Source: Rhodospirillales bacterium (lineage in GTDB: Bacteria > Pseudomonadota > Alphaproteobacteria > TMED109). Taken from it: a stretch of DNA of 64,000 bases. The stretch spans positions 151,209 to 215,208 of the forward strand of contig JAPPED010000001.1 in NCBI GenBank assembly GCA_028824295.1, given 5' to 3'. Under the pieces are notes generated by a model, which was given only the letters and a program-made list of their open reading frames with translations, made no database searches and had not been told where the DNA came from. The stretch's first letter is position 1. Every line of letters begins with the position of its first letter. Shown piece after piece: positions 48,374-56,869 of this stretch. Position numbers and translations under genes: made by a program.

Positions 48374-49624
48374 ATGACGCCATCCACGACAAGCGACCCG
48401 TACTACGACAACCTTGAGACGCGTCCTCCCGACGTCCGTGAACGTGCGCAGTTTCAGGCCCTGCAGGCAGTCCTCCACAAGGCCATTGCCAGCGCCCCGG
48501 CTTGGTCCGAGCGTCTGGCGGGCATCGACCCTGACGGCGTGAACGATCGCGAGGCGCTCGCGTCCCTGCCCGTGCTGCGCAAGTCCGACCTGCCCCCGCT
48601 GCAGGAAGCGGCGGCGCCGTTCGGCGGCCTCGCCACCCGAGCGGCCGGCACCTTTCGACACGTCTTCGCCTCGCCCGGGCCGATCTACGAGCCCGGCCAT
48701 ACGGGGGATTTCTGGCGGATGGCCCGCGTAATGCACGCTGCCGGTTTCCGGCCGGGAGATCTCGTCTACAACACGTTCTCGTACCATTTCACGCCGGCTG
48801 GCTTCATGATGGAGCAAGGCGCGCACGCCATCGGCTGCGCCGTGTTCCCCGCGGGCATCGGCAACACCGACCTGCAGGTCGAGACCATCGCGTCGCTCCG
48901 GCCGAACCGGTACGCGGGAACACCGTCCTTCCTCGGCATTCTGCTGAAGGAGGGCGACAGCCGCGGCCTCGATCTCTCGTCGATCGAAAGTGGGATCGTT
49001 GGCGGCGAGGCGCTGACGGCCAGTCTTCGGGAACAATTCGATGCACGCGGTATCCGCGTGCTCCAGGGCTACGGCACCGCCGACGTCGGTCAGATCGCGT
49101 ACGAAACGACACCCGGCGCCGGATTGGTGCTCGACGAAGACGTGATCGTTGAACTTGTCGAGCCCGGCGGCACCGAGCCGGTTCCCCACGGAGAAATCGG
49201 AGAGGTGGTAGTCACCTTGCTCAACCCCGACTACCCGATGATTCGTTTCGGGACGGGCGATCTCTCGAAGTTTCTCGACAGCCCCAGCCCGTGCGGCCGC
49301 ACCGCGCCCCGCATTGCTGGCTGGCTGGGGCGCGCCGACCAGACGACCAAGGTCCGGGGCATGTTCGTGCATCCGGGGCAGGTGCAGGAAATCGCCAGGC
49401 GCCATCCCGAAGTCGGGCGCCTGCGTCTGATGATCGGCCGGGAGGACGATCGGGATACCGCTGTCCTTCAGGTTTCGCCACGCGCCGGGCAGTCGGCCCC
49501 GACGGACCAGATTTCGGAAACCGCGCGGGCCGTGCTTCGCGTCCGGGCCGACGTCAAGGTCGTGCCTGAGGACACCCTGCCGGACGATGGTCGACACATC
49601 GAAGACATCCGCGCGCATGACTGA
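48374..49624 (+). CDS. PaaK-like (phenylacetate-CoA ligase family) adenylating enzyme
   Basis: The 416-aa product resembles the phenylacetate-CoA ligase family: LPVLRKSDLPPLQE near the N-terminus, then GDFWRMARVMHAAGFRPGDLV, GGEALTASLREQF, RVLQGYGTADVGQIAYE and IRFGTGDLS with the Asp that binds ribose. The usual phosphate loop (SSGTTGKPT-like) is replaced by FASPGPIYEPGHT, so the ATP site is altered; homologues with the same replacement may exist. It is shorter than PaaK (about 437). ccmA overlaps its end by eight bases (ATGACTGA). The acyl substrate is unknown. Confidence 0.85.
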   Translation: MTPSTTSDPYYDNLETRPPDVRERAQFQALQAVLHKAIASAPAWSERLAGIDPDGVNDREALASLPVLRKSDLPPLQEAAAPFGGLATRAAGTFRHVFASPGPIYEPGHTGDFWRMARVMHAAGFRPGDLVYNTFSYHFTPAGFMMEQGAHAIGCAVFPAGIGNTDLQVETIASLRPNRYAGTPSFLGILLKEGDSRGLDLSSIESGIVGGEALTASLREQFDARGIRVLQGYGTADVGQIAYETTPGAGLVLDEDVIVELVEPGGTEPVPHGEIGEVVVTLLNPDYPMIRFGTGDLSKFLDSPSPCGRTAPRIAGWLGRADQTTKVRGMFVHPGQVQEIARRHPEVGRLRLMIGREDDRDTAVLQVSPRAGQSAPTDQISETARAVLRVRADVKVVPEDTLPDDGRHIEDIRAHD

Positions 49625-50234
49625 CCCAGCCGGGGTGTCACTCGACGCCCTAGCGGTCAGCGACCTGTCCTGCGTACGTGGCGAAAGAGAACTCTTCTCC
49701 GGCGTGTCGTTCGTGGTTCCAAGCGGGTGCGTCCTGCTCGTGACGGGCCCGAACGGCTCCGGCAAATCTTCGCTGCTCCGCATTCTGGCAGGCCTGCTGG
49801 ACGCCGCGGACGGGAGTTACCGGCCGCCGGAACGCGGTGCCTTTACGCGTTCCGTGGGGTACCTGGGCCACGCCAACTCGGTGAAGATTCGGCTGACGGT
49901 GCGGGAGAATCTGTGGTTCTGGGCGCGACTGGCGCGCGCAGAGCCGACGGTAGAGCCGATTCTGCAGCGCGTCGGCCTCGGCCGTTTCATGGACATGCCG
50001 GCAGGCTGGCTCTCCGCCGGACAGCTGCGCCGTCTTGCCCTGTCACAGCTCATGATCGCGGACTCGCGTCTTTGGCTCCTTGACGAACCGGCCGCCAACC
50101 TGGACTCGGGTGGCGAAGCCGTGCTTCAGAAGGAACTCGCGCGCCACCGTTCCGCGGGCGGATGCGCCGTTGTGACATCTCCGACCGACATTGAGATGAC
50201 GGACGTCCAACGATTTGAACTGGCCGGCCCATGA
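49617..50234 (+). CDS. ccmA: Haem exporter ATP-binding protein CcmA
   Basis: ATPase of the CcmABCD complex that releases holo-CcmE. The 205-aa protein has Walker A TGPNGSGKSSLLRILAGLLD, the signature-like WLSAGQLRRLALSQLMI and Walker B LWLLDEPAANLD, the last being typical for CcmA. The ATG at 49617 overlaps the preceding ligase gene by eight bases. Its stop overlaps the ccmB ATG (ATGA). Confidence 0.96.
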   Translation: MTDPAGVSLDALAVSDLSCVRGERELFSGVSFVVPSGCVLLVTGPNGSGKSSLLRILAGLLDAADGSYRPPERGAFTRSVGYLGHANSVKIRLTVRENLWFWARLARAEPTVEPILQRVGLGRFMDMPAGWLSAGQLRRLALSQLMIADSRLWLLDEPAANLDSGGEAVLQKELARHRSAGGCAVVTSPTDIEMTDVQRFELAGP

Positions 50235-50896
50235 CGTTCGTTCGTGCCGTCGTGGAACGAGACCTGAGGCTCTACATGCGCGGAGTCGTCGACCTCATCG
50301 GGGTATGGATGTTCTTTGGAATCGCCATCGCCATGCTGCCGCTCAGCATTGGCCCCGACCCTGACATTCTGAGCCGCATTGCCCCCGGCGCTGCCTGGGC
50401 CATCGCGCTGCTCGCTTCCATGTTGTCGCTGGAGCGCGTCTTTGCGCCGGATCAACTGGACGGCTCGCTGGACCTCCTGCTGCTACATGCCCCCAGCCCC
50501 CATGTATTGGTGCTCGCCAAAAGCTTCGCCCACTGGCTGGTCACCGGCCTGCCCTTCGTGGTCCTGGCGCCAGTGGCGGCCATCGCTCTCGGGATGGAAA
50601 TGCGTGGCGTCCTGCCACTTGCCGGTGCCCTTCTAATCGGGACCCCGGCATTGTCGCTTATCGGAACATTGGGGGCAGCGCTGACCGCGCCGCTACGGCG
50701 TGGTGGAATCCTTGCTGCGCTGATCGTTCTGCCCCAAACCATTCCCGTGCTAATTTTCGGAACCGCTGCCGTGAGTGAAACCCTCATGGGACGTGACTCC
50801 GGGGCGTACTTCTCCGTGCTGGGAGCCTTTACGCTTGCCGCGCTGGCTCTTGCGCCGTATGCAGGCAACGCCGCCCTGCGGGCAGTACGCAACTAG
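50231..50896 (+). CDS. ccmB: Haem exporter membrane protein CcmB
   Basis: Six-helix inner-membrane protein of 221 aa forming the CcmAB ABC complex. FVRAVVERDLRLYMRGVVDL at the N-terminus, VWMFFGIAIAMLPLSIGPDP, APGAAWAIALLASMLSLERVF and the LDLLLLHAPSPHVLVLAK segment are family signatures. Hydrophobic helices lie at about residues 22-38, 50-65, 95-120, 130-150, 158-178 and 192-212. The ATG overlaps the ccmA stop. ccmC follows after 40 bases. Confidence 0.96.
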   Translation: MTFVRAVVERDLRLYMRGVVDLIGVWMFFGIAIAMLPLSIGPDPDILSRIAPGAAWAIALLASMLSLERVFAPDQLDGSLDLLLLHAPSPHVLVLAKSFAHWLVTGLPFVVLAPVAAIALGMEMRGVLPLAGALLIGTPALSLIGTLGAALTAPLRRGGILAALIVLPQTIPVLIFGTAAVSETLMGRDSGAYFSVLGAFTLAALALAPYAGNAALRAVRN

Positions 50897-50936
50897 AGCC
50901 CTCCCGCCGCCGCATGCCGTTATCTGGACCGACTTG

Positions 50937-51686
50937 ATGGCCAAGGCCTTGCACCGATTGGCCAACCCGGCCCGCTTCCTCAGGATTGCCTCCCCGCTCC
51001 TGCCCTGGATCGCTGCCGGGGCGGCGGTATGCACGGCTGCCGGGCTCTGGTTTGGATTGGTCGATTCCCCGCCCGACTATCAACAGGGCGATGCCGCGCG
51101 GATCATGTACGTGCATGTGCCCGCCGCCTGGAACGCGCTCGCCGGATATACCGGGCTGGCCATTGCCAGCGCCGTTGCCCTGATCTGGCGGCACCCCCTT
51201 GCCCTGGTGGCGGCTCGCTGCATCGCACCGATCGGTGCCTGCTTCACGGTGATCGCCATCGCCACGGGTTCCATATGGGGCCATCCCATGTGGGGTACCT
51301 GGTGGGTTTGGGATGCGCGGTTGACCTCGGTTGTCGTTTTGTTGTTCCTGTACTTGGGCTATATCGCGCTGCTTCATGCGTTCGACGAACAGGAAACCGG
51401 GGAACGGGCGGCCACGGTGCTCGCGCTGATCGGTGCCGTTAACTTGCCGGTCATCAAGTTCTCCGTGGATTGGTGGAACACCCTTCATCAACCGGCCAGC
51501 ATCCTGCGTTTCGGCGGACCTTCGATTGACCCGGCGATGCTGCTGCCGCTGATGCTGATGGCCGGAGGATTCACGCTGCTGTTCGCTTACCTGGTCATCA
51601 TTCGGATGCAGACCGAGCTCGCCCGACGTCGTGTGATGGCGCTACGGCGGGCTGCGCTGGCCGTGTCCCAGCCTGGCGATGCCTGA
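50937..51686 (+). CDS. ccmC: Haem lyase/exporter subunit CcmC
   Basis: Six-helix membrane protein of 249 aa that presents haem to CcmE. The WWD haem-binding loop is WGTWWVWDARLTS near residue 120. His residues flanking it, RIMYVHVPAAWNAL (about 60) and WNTLHQPASI (about 185), are the axial ligands. The open frame extends upstream into ccmB, but the ATG at 50937 matches the family start (MAKALHRLANPARFL). Its stop overlaps the ccmD ATG by eight bases (51679-51686). Confidence 0.96.
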   Translation: MAKALHRLANPARFLRIASPLLPWIAAGAAVCTAAGLWFGLVDSPPDYQQGDAARIMYVHVPAAWNALAGYTGLAIASAVALIWRHPLALVAARCIAPIGACFTVIAIATGSIWGHPMWGTWWVWDARLTSVVVLLFLYLGYIALLHAFDEQETGERAATVLALIGAVNLPVIKFSVDWWNTLHQPASILRFGGPSIDPAMLLPLMLMAGGFTLLFAYLVIIRMQTELARRRVMALRRAALAVSQPGDA

Positions 51687-51858
51687 GTTGAGCGCGTTCC
51701 TGGCGATGGGCGGCTACGGCGCCTACGTCTGGTCCGCGTACACGATTACCGGTCTGATCCTGGCACTCCTGGTTGCGGCGAGCCTGCGGGCGCGTCGATC
51801 GATGCGGGCGAGCCTCGACGAGGCCGAGCAGGCCTCGCCCCGGAGGCGCACGCGTTGA
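51679..51858 (+). CDS. ccmD: Haem exporter protein CcmD
   Basis: A 59-aa single-pass membrane protein required to release holo-CcmE from CcmABC. The sequence MPELSAFLAMGGYGAYVWSA leads into the helix YTITGLILALLVAASLRARR and a charged tail, the classical CcmD shape (GGYxxYVWxAY motif). It overlaps ccmC at its start and the ccmE TTG at its end (TTGA). At 59 codons it is easily missed by length cut-offs. Confidence 0.93.
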   Translation: MPELSAFLAMGGYGAYVWSAYTITGLILALLVAASLRARRSMRASLDEAEQASPRRRTR

Positions 51859-52310
51859 CCCGCAAGCATCAGCGTCTCCTCGGCCTCCTCTCGGCTGGCG
51901 TGGTCCTGGGAGTCGCGGCAACCCTCGTATTCCAGGCGCTCGATGACACGCTCGTCTTCTTCTACAGCCCGACCCAGGCCGCCGAACGCCAGTTCCGTCC
52001 CGGAGAGGCCATCCGGCTCGGCGGCCTGGTCAAGGCCGAGAGCGTGCAGCATTCGGACGATAGCCTGAAGGTCTGGTTCGTAGTGACCGACGGCGCCAAC
52101 GACGTCACGGTCGCGTACGACGGGATCCTGCCGGACCTGTTCCGTGACGAGCAGGGCGTCGTCGCCGAGGGCAGCTTTCTGCCGGACGGCACCTTTGCCG
52201 CGACCGAAGTGCTTGCCCGGCATGACGAAAACTACATGCCCAAGGAAGTCGCCGAGGCACTCCGGGAGCAGGGGATGTTCGTGGGCGAAGACGGCGAGAA
52301 GAGCTACTGA
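51855..52310 (+). CDS. ccmE: Haem chaperone CcmE
   Basis: Periplasmic, membrane-anchored haem chaperone, 151 aa. The anchor is at about residues 7-27 (RLLGLLSAGVVLGVAATLVF). The OB-fold domain follows (FRPGEAIRLGGLVKAESVQH; VTVAYDGILPDLFRDEQGVV), with the covalent haem-binding His in VLARHDENYMPKEV. The start is TTG at 51855, overlapping the ccmD stop (TTGA). It is the last gene of the run; ccmF, ccmG, ccmH and ccmI are not in the window. Confidence 0.96.
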   Translation: MTRKHQRLLGLLSAGVVLGVAATLVFQALDDTLVFFYSPTQAAERQFRPGEAIRLGGLVKAESVQHSDDSLKVWFVVTDGANDVTVAYDGILPDLFRDEQGVVAEGSFLPDGTFAATEVLARHDENYMPKEVAEALREQGMFVGEDGEKSY

Positions 52311-52855
52311 GCATCCGTCACGCGTCGGACCCGCGCCCCAACGTTCCTGCCGTCGCCGCGGTGTGCGTGTCAGCGGATCCATCCCTCTCCGCGACAGCCG
52401 AGTTTTGACAGCTGGCAGAAGCTCCGCAGAAGCGGTAGGCAACTAGCGGACAGGCCTGTGTTGCGGCTGACCACAGTTGCGGTCATGGATCGTTCCGTCA
52501 TTCCGATATCGTCATCAGACGTAGGTGCGGCGAAGTCTCGTACGACAGCGCTCGTTTGACCGCACCTGATGAGCCGACAAAGCAGAGTCTGAGCCATCAA
52601 GGCCGGATTGCGGCCGGCATGGCCGGGTCCCCGCCACAGAATCACGCGACCAATCGCTGCGATCATTCCGTGCAGTCGAGTCCCCATGCATCTTCCACGG
52701 CCCGCGTGTGGCCGTTTCGGGCTGAACGACGGAGGATGCCGGACACTCGCGCCAGTTCCCGTCGTTGGAGGCGTGGGAGAACGCCTTTCCGGAAGCGAGG
52801 TCTTGAGAAGGGCCTGCGACCAGCGAGCCCCCACAACCGAAGAAACAGACCGCTT
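52311..52855. other. Long spacer between convergent genes
   Basis: 545 bases between the ccmE stop and the stop of the cyclodeaminase homologue. It contains a 154-codon minus-strand frame (52370-52834) with no motif I recognise and a short direct repeat GTTGCGG (16 bases apart, about 52460-52482). No terminal inverted repeats or hairpin of terminator strength were found. It may be a decayed gene or a small inserted element. Confidence 0.45.
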
Positions 52856-53770
52856 CTATCGCATCAGGTCGTATGCAAGCTTGGCGGCAGCAGCGTCCAT
52901 GACCGCCACTCCGACCGAATCGTAGATGACGGTAGCGCCTGACGGCACCTGCTGCACGCCGAGATACACCTCTCCGACCTCGGCAAAGATCTCGCAGCCG
53001 GACCCTCGAACGTTGCCGGACTGATCCAACGCAGCTTCACGCGATTCCACAACAACGGTGTGCCGCATGGCCGCGTCGTCGAGTTCACGGCCGTCGCGGG
53101 TATTCCACCCGACAGCGGCTACGAAAGCGCCTGACTTCAGCCAGTCTCCCATCAAGATGGGCTCCTTGGCCGACGTGGTACAGGCCACGATGTCGGCTCC
53201 CCGCACCGCACGCTCAGCATCGTCCACGAAAACGGCCCCAACGGCGTTTGCGGCAGCCCGTCCGGAAGTTTCATTCCGCGCCCAGAGCCGAAGCTCTCCA
53301 CAGGGGCGGACGTGGGTCAGCGCCCGGGCATGGGCACGGGCCTGAACGCCGCTCCCCATGATCGTCACCACTGCAGACGTCGGAACCGACAACGCACGGG
53401 CTGCTGCGGCTGATGCTGCTGCAGTCCGCATCTCGGTAATCAGCCGTCCATCAAGTGCCGCAACGGGTGCTCCGTTGTCCCCGTCGAACAGGAGGATGAC
53501 CGCCTGATGGGTCGGAAATTCCGTGCCGGCATTGGCGTGGTAAAACGTCACGACCTTTACCGCGATCACACTCCCGGCGGCGGGCATTGTGCCGAGAAAG
53601 GCATCGTGTCCCGGAACCGGCACCATTTGGCGGAGCGGCTGCGCCACCTGCCCAGACGACAGCGCGCACATCGCCTTCTCGATCTCATCGATAAGGGGCT
53701 TCCATTCCAGCACGCGCGCGACCGCGGACTCATTGAAGAACGGTAATTCCTCCAGACCTCGATGGGTCAT
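52856..53770 (-). CDS. Ornithine cyclodeaminase / mu-crystallin family protein
   Basis: NAD(P)-dependent enzyme of 304 aa. It has the family N-terminus, the substrate-side VVTFYHANAGTEFPTHQAVI, TAAASAAAARALS, the Rossmann motif IMGSGVQARAHARALTHVRP and IVACTTSAKEPI, ending with VYDSVGVA-like IYDSVGVAVMDAAAAKLAYD. Members include ornithine cyclodeaminase, alanine dehydrogenase and ketimine reductases, and the sequence does not choose between them. AAGGAAA precedes the ATG. It is downstream of the ArsI-type gene with a gap of about 150 bases. Confidence 0.9.
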   Translation of the reverse strand: MTHRGLEELPFFNESAVARVLEWKPLIDEIEKAMCALSSGQVAQPLRQMVPVPGHDAFLGTMPAAGSVIAVKVVTFYHANAGTEFPTHQAVILLFDGDNGAPVAALDGRLITEMRTAAASAAAARALSVPTSAVVTIMGSGVQARAHARALTHVRPCGELRLWARNETSGRAAANAVGAVFVDDAERAVRGADIVACTTSAKEPILMGDWLKSGAFVAAVGWNTRDGRELDDAAMRHTVVVESREAALDQSGNVRGSGCEIFAEVGEVYLGVQQVPSGATVIYDSVGVAVMDAAAAKLAYDLMR

Positions 53771-53917
53771 TTCGTTTTCCTTCGCGGTCGGCCATCGCTA
53801 GCGTGAGGGTGCACGGCGGGGCTATCCGAACGGCCCGGCAGGCCCATTTGCCTGAGATACGGCGCGCCGCTTATCGGAGCCCCTAACGCTGCCGCCAACG
53901 GCACATCGCGTGGCAAC

Positions 53918-54373
53918 CTATTCCGCTTCGACAGAGGGTGTCACGTCGCAGCAACCGTCTTTCGTGTCATTCGAAGGAGCATGGAGCGGATTGGTATCGG
54001 CACCGTACCAAGCAATGTCGTCGTGCGTATGGAACACTTCCCACCGCACTCCCACGGGGTCCAACGACCAAGTCTTGTCTGACTTGTTGTAACAGCATTC
54101 TGCCGACGATTGCTCGATCAGCGGCGCCTCTGCCCGGGCCAATTGCTTCGTCACCCCTTCCAGTTCCGCTTCGTCACCGACCTGAATTCCGAGGTGGTCT
54201 ACGCCTTCCTTGCATCCTCGCGAATCCAGGACGAAGTTCACGCGCGGGTCTTCGAGCATCCACTTCGCGTAACCGGGCTTCCTGACAGTCGGTTCCGCAT
54301 CAAACAACTTCGTGTAGAACTCGACCGAATGCTCGAGGTTCGTAACCCCGACGGATACGTGAAGGCGTTTCAT
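53918..54373 (-). CDS. arsI: ArsI/CadI-type glyoxalase-fold protein (C-As lyase homologue)
   Basis: Vicinal-oxygen-chelate protein of 151 aa. Family ArsI enzymes are Fe(II)-dependent dioxygenases that cleave the carbon-arsenic bond of trivalent methyl- and aryl-arsenicals. The arsenic-binding Cys pair is Cys93-Cys94 in AECCYNKSDKTW, and likely Fe ligands are His5, His60 (GVDHLGIQ) and Glu112 (RWEVFHTHDD). The C-terminus carries a second pair, Cys141-Cys142. No arsR, arsB, arsC or arsM is nearby, which is unusual because such genes normally sit in ars operons. GGAAAGG precedes the ATG. Confidence 0.88.
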   Translation of the reverse strand: MKRLHVSVGVTNLEHSVEFYTKLFDAEPTVRKPGYAKWMLEDPRVNFVLDSRGCKEGVDHLGIQVGDEAELEGVTKQLARAEAPLIEQSSAECCYNKSDKTWSLDPVGVRWEVFHTHDDIAWYGADTNPLHAPSNDTKDGCCDVTPSVEAE

Positions 54374-54768
54374 GGCTTAACCTTTCCAGTTCACGGACTC
54401 GCAAAGATTGCCCTTGTTGCTGAGCAACATCATGTGGTGCCCACAGCCGTTGCTGTCAATCGCCAAACTTGCGGTCGCCCCAAGCCCCTACCTGATCATG
54501 ACTTAGCGGGATAGCGCCGCAGCGGTAGGTGGCCGACGGGGATAGACGACCATGCCCCGCGGATCATCATACCTGCGACTCCGGGCTACAAGCGCTCTGG
54601 CAATGGCCACAAACAAGCGTCAGGAGACGACCGCTCGACTCGTGGACGCCATTAACGGGAATAACGCGGTGCTCCCAGGAGTGCAGAGATGCTTGCCGGG
54701 AGTTTCCATCCTGATATGTCGAAAACCAACCGCCATTCATCGACCGCCAGGAAGAAATGACGCGTGGG
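54374..54768. other. Spacer between the arsI-like gene and the outer-membrane gene
   Basis: 395 bases between two minus-strand genes. It should hold the promoter of the arsI-like gene. I see no clear hexamers, no ArsR-type palindrome and no supported gene; short frames at 54529-54785 lack any motif. Confidence 0.4.
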
Positions 54769-55794
54769 TCACAGAGGGACTTTGAAACCGATTGAAATCG
54801 CCCAATAGCGCGGACCCGGCACAGATACGCCATAGGAGACAGGCGCGCCGCCCGGCTCGACCGTGGATTCGTGCCCGCGCAATGGTTGCCAAGCGTGGCC
54901 ATCATCGAGGAAATCGTCCAGCGCCCGCCCGTAACGCAGTTTCCCGGTCACAATCCGGCCACTCTCCAGATCGTAATCCACCCCCAGGATCAACTGATAT
55001 CCCACTAGCCAGTCCGACACGCTAGCGGCAGCACGGGACTCCTTGTTCGCTGCTTCGGGATGTCGAGGCGGATCCAGCGCCAGCAGGGCAGCTACACCGC
55101 GCCGAATCGAGATGGCCGAATAGTGGATCTCTACTCTCGACGTCCCCACTCCAACGCCAACAAACGGCCTCAACGCCATCTCGCCAAGACTTGAAAAATC
55201 GTAGTAAAGGTTGGCGAAGAGGCTATGGGTGTGGAACTCTCCTATTTCCTCTTCACGAACGGAGAACTCTTTCTGCTTGGGATCACCGGGAACCACCAAG
55301 TCTACCTTGTCCCCATCGCGACGATGATGGACGTACTCGACCTCGAAGCGGTATGGCCCGGAACTGGAATACCCGACCTGGATGCCAGCCAGTAGACCGC
55401 CACTCAGTTCGAATTCGTTCGCGTTTGACGGCAGTTCTCTCGGCTGACATTGATCGGCAGGTAACGGCAGCCGCAATCCATCGATGACCACGGGTTCGAA
55501 CCATTGGTCGCAATTTGTCGGAATGCCATGATGGGTTCGTGTGGACCGTAGCGTGGTTGCCGCAGAGATACCGATGTCAATGCCAGCGTAAGACCCCGGG
55601 CGCCGATCATCACCCACCGCCGAAGGCACCATGGCAAAGGCTGACAACAGCACACCCAGTCCGAAAGGGAATATCGCAAGACCACCGTGTCGCAAAGCTC
55701 TGCATTGCCAAGGAGCCCTTCTGCCGATCGAAGTTCCTGCGATTTCCGTGACGGGCAAGATCACCAAGTCCTGCCTCCCTTCTCTTGTTGGCAT
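54769..55794 (-). CDS. Outer-membrane beta-barrel protein
   Basis: Frame of about 340 residues with a hydrophobic signal segment (LAIFPFGLGVLLSAFAMVPS, then AVGDD). Alternating beta-strand patterns follow (GIDIGISAATT, FELSGGLLAGIQVGYSSSG, YRFEVEYVHHRR, SLFANLYYDFSS, LRPFVGVGVGTSRVEIHYS), and the C-terminus YWAISIGFKVPL is of the final-strand type. It resembles the P44/Msp2-like eight-stranded barrel group. Start is uncertain: ATG 55794 lacks a ribosome site, TTG 55767 has AAGGGAGG six bases upstream, and TTG 55695 gives the shortest signal peptide. Confidence 0.78.
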   Translation of the reverse strand: MPTREGRQDLVILPVTEIAGTSIGRRAPWQCRALRHGGLAIFPFGLGVLLSAFAMVPSAVGDDRRPGSYAGIDIGISAATTLRSTRTHHGIPTNCDQWFEPVVIDGLRLPLPADQCQPRELPSNANEFELSGGLLAGIQVGYSSSGPYRFEVEYVHHRRDGDKVDLVVPGDPKQKEFSVREEEIGEFHTHSLFANLYYDFSSLGEMALRPFVGVGVGTSRVEIHYSAISIRRGVAALLALDPPRHPEAANKESRAAASVSDWLVGYQLILGVDYDLESGRIVTGKLRYGRALDDFLDDGHAWQPLRGHESTVEPGGAPVSYGVSVPGPRYWAISIGFKVPL

Positions 55795-55849
55795 CACTAT
55801 ACCGGCCGTATCGTCCCACTGATTACCCTTGGACCGTCCCGGTCGACCG

Positions 55850-56869
55850 CTACTTCGGCCGGCGGGCGTGGATCAGCCGGGTCATTCCCGGAACCATCTC
55901 CTCGTCATGGGGCATAGTGAATCCGATTTCGGCCATCCGACCCTTCAGCCAGCCAGGCGTGACCGAGCGCGCATCCGGCGTAAAGGCCATGTGCTGCAAT
56001 TGCCATAGCGCCGCCATCGGCGGGCCGGTGCGATCATCCTCCACCATGAAGTCGTGGACGATGAAATGGCCGCCCGGAGCAAGGCAGTCGTAGGCCTGCT
56101 GCACCAGCCGGGGCAGTTCGCTCCCGGGGACGCCGCTGAACAGGTACGACATCAGGATGGCGTCCTGCTCCGTCGGCCACTCGGTCTTCAGCGCATTGGC
56201 GGGGATGTAGCGCACCCGGTCCACCATCCCGGCCTCGGAAATGAATCGCCAGCCGATCTCGGCGACATTCGGGAAGTCGATGATGGTCGAGACCAGATCG
56301 GGAAAAGTCTCCAGCAGTTGGATGGTCATGCTGCCCGTGCCACCACCGACATCCAGCAGATTGTGGCAGTCCGTAAGGTCAATCAGCCGGGCCAGCGTGC
56401 GGCCGGGCCCGAGTGAGCCGGCATGCTGCGCCTCACTGTAGAGGGTGGCCTGTTCCGGGTCCGACATCCAGTGCTGGTAGCTGTCCACCGCCTCTGGGTC
56501 GAGCGACCCATCGAGCACTTCGTTCAATTGCGTGAGAAACGGATACATCTGCCTGTCGATCTGGTAGCGCAGGTAATCGCCGAAATCGTGCCGAGCCCCA
56601 CGCACTAGGAAGTCCGTCGCGCCCGGCGCGTTGAAATAGCTGTCGGCCTCGCGGTCCACGAGGCCGATCGCGGTCAGGGCCGTCATTAGCGTCGTGATCC
56701 GGTTCATTGGGACGCTTGTCCTCTTGGCGAGTGCCCGCGCCGTCTTCGGGCCGTCGGCGAGCTGGCTGAAGACATCGACATGCAGGGCCGCAAAGAGCGC
56801 CTTGGAAGCCATGAAGCCAAAAGCCAGCCGCGATACATCCTCGGCCGTTTCGGCCAATCGTTCCGCCAT
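55850..56869 (-). CDS. SAM-dependent O-methyltransferase (family 2, O-demethylpuromycin/hydroxyneurosporene type)
   Basis: The 339-aa product has an N-terminal winged-helix dimerisation domain (about 10-90: MASKALFAALHVDVFSQLAD, MNRITTLMTALTAIGLVDRE) and a Rossmann methyltransferase domain with LLDVGGGTGSMTIQLLETFP. Later segments are DFPNVAE, DAILMSYLFSGVP and GGHFIVHDFMVEDD. A catalytic His equivalent is not evident. Substrates in this family are small hydroxylated aromatics, polyketides or carotenoids. It is divergent from the TfdA-like gene. A link between them is only positional. Confidence 0.87.
   Translation of the reverse strand: MAERLAETAEDVSRLAFGFMASKALFAALHVDVFSQLADGPKTARALAKRTSVPMNRITTLMTALTAIGLVDREADSYFNAPGATDFLVRGARHDFGDYLRYQIDRQMYPFLTQLNEVLDGSLDPEAVDSYQHWMSDPEQATLYSEAQHAGSLGPGRTLARLIDLTDCHNLLDVGGGTGSMTIQLLETFPDLVSTIIDFPNVAEIGWRFISEAGMVDRVRYIPANALKTEWPTEQDAILMSYLFSGVPGSELPRLVQQAYDCLAPGGHFIVHDFMVEDDRTGPPMAALWQLQHMAFTPDARSVTPGWLKGRMAEIGFTMPHDEEMVPGMTRLIHARRPK

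Noticed and set aside
48353..49783. 476-codon minus-strand frame
   Set aside because: Antisense to the PaaK-like gene and the start of ccmA; no motif.
55850..56869. Methyltransferase as an ArsM partner for the ArsI-like gene
   Set aside because: It has the N-terminal dimerisation domain and layout of small-molecule O-methyltransferases, and lacks the conserved Cys set of ArsM.
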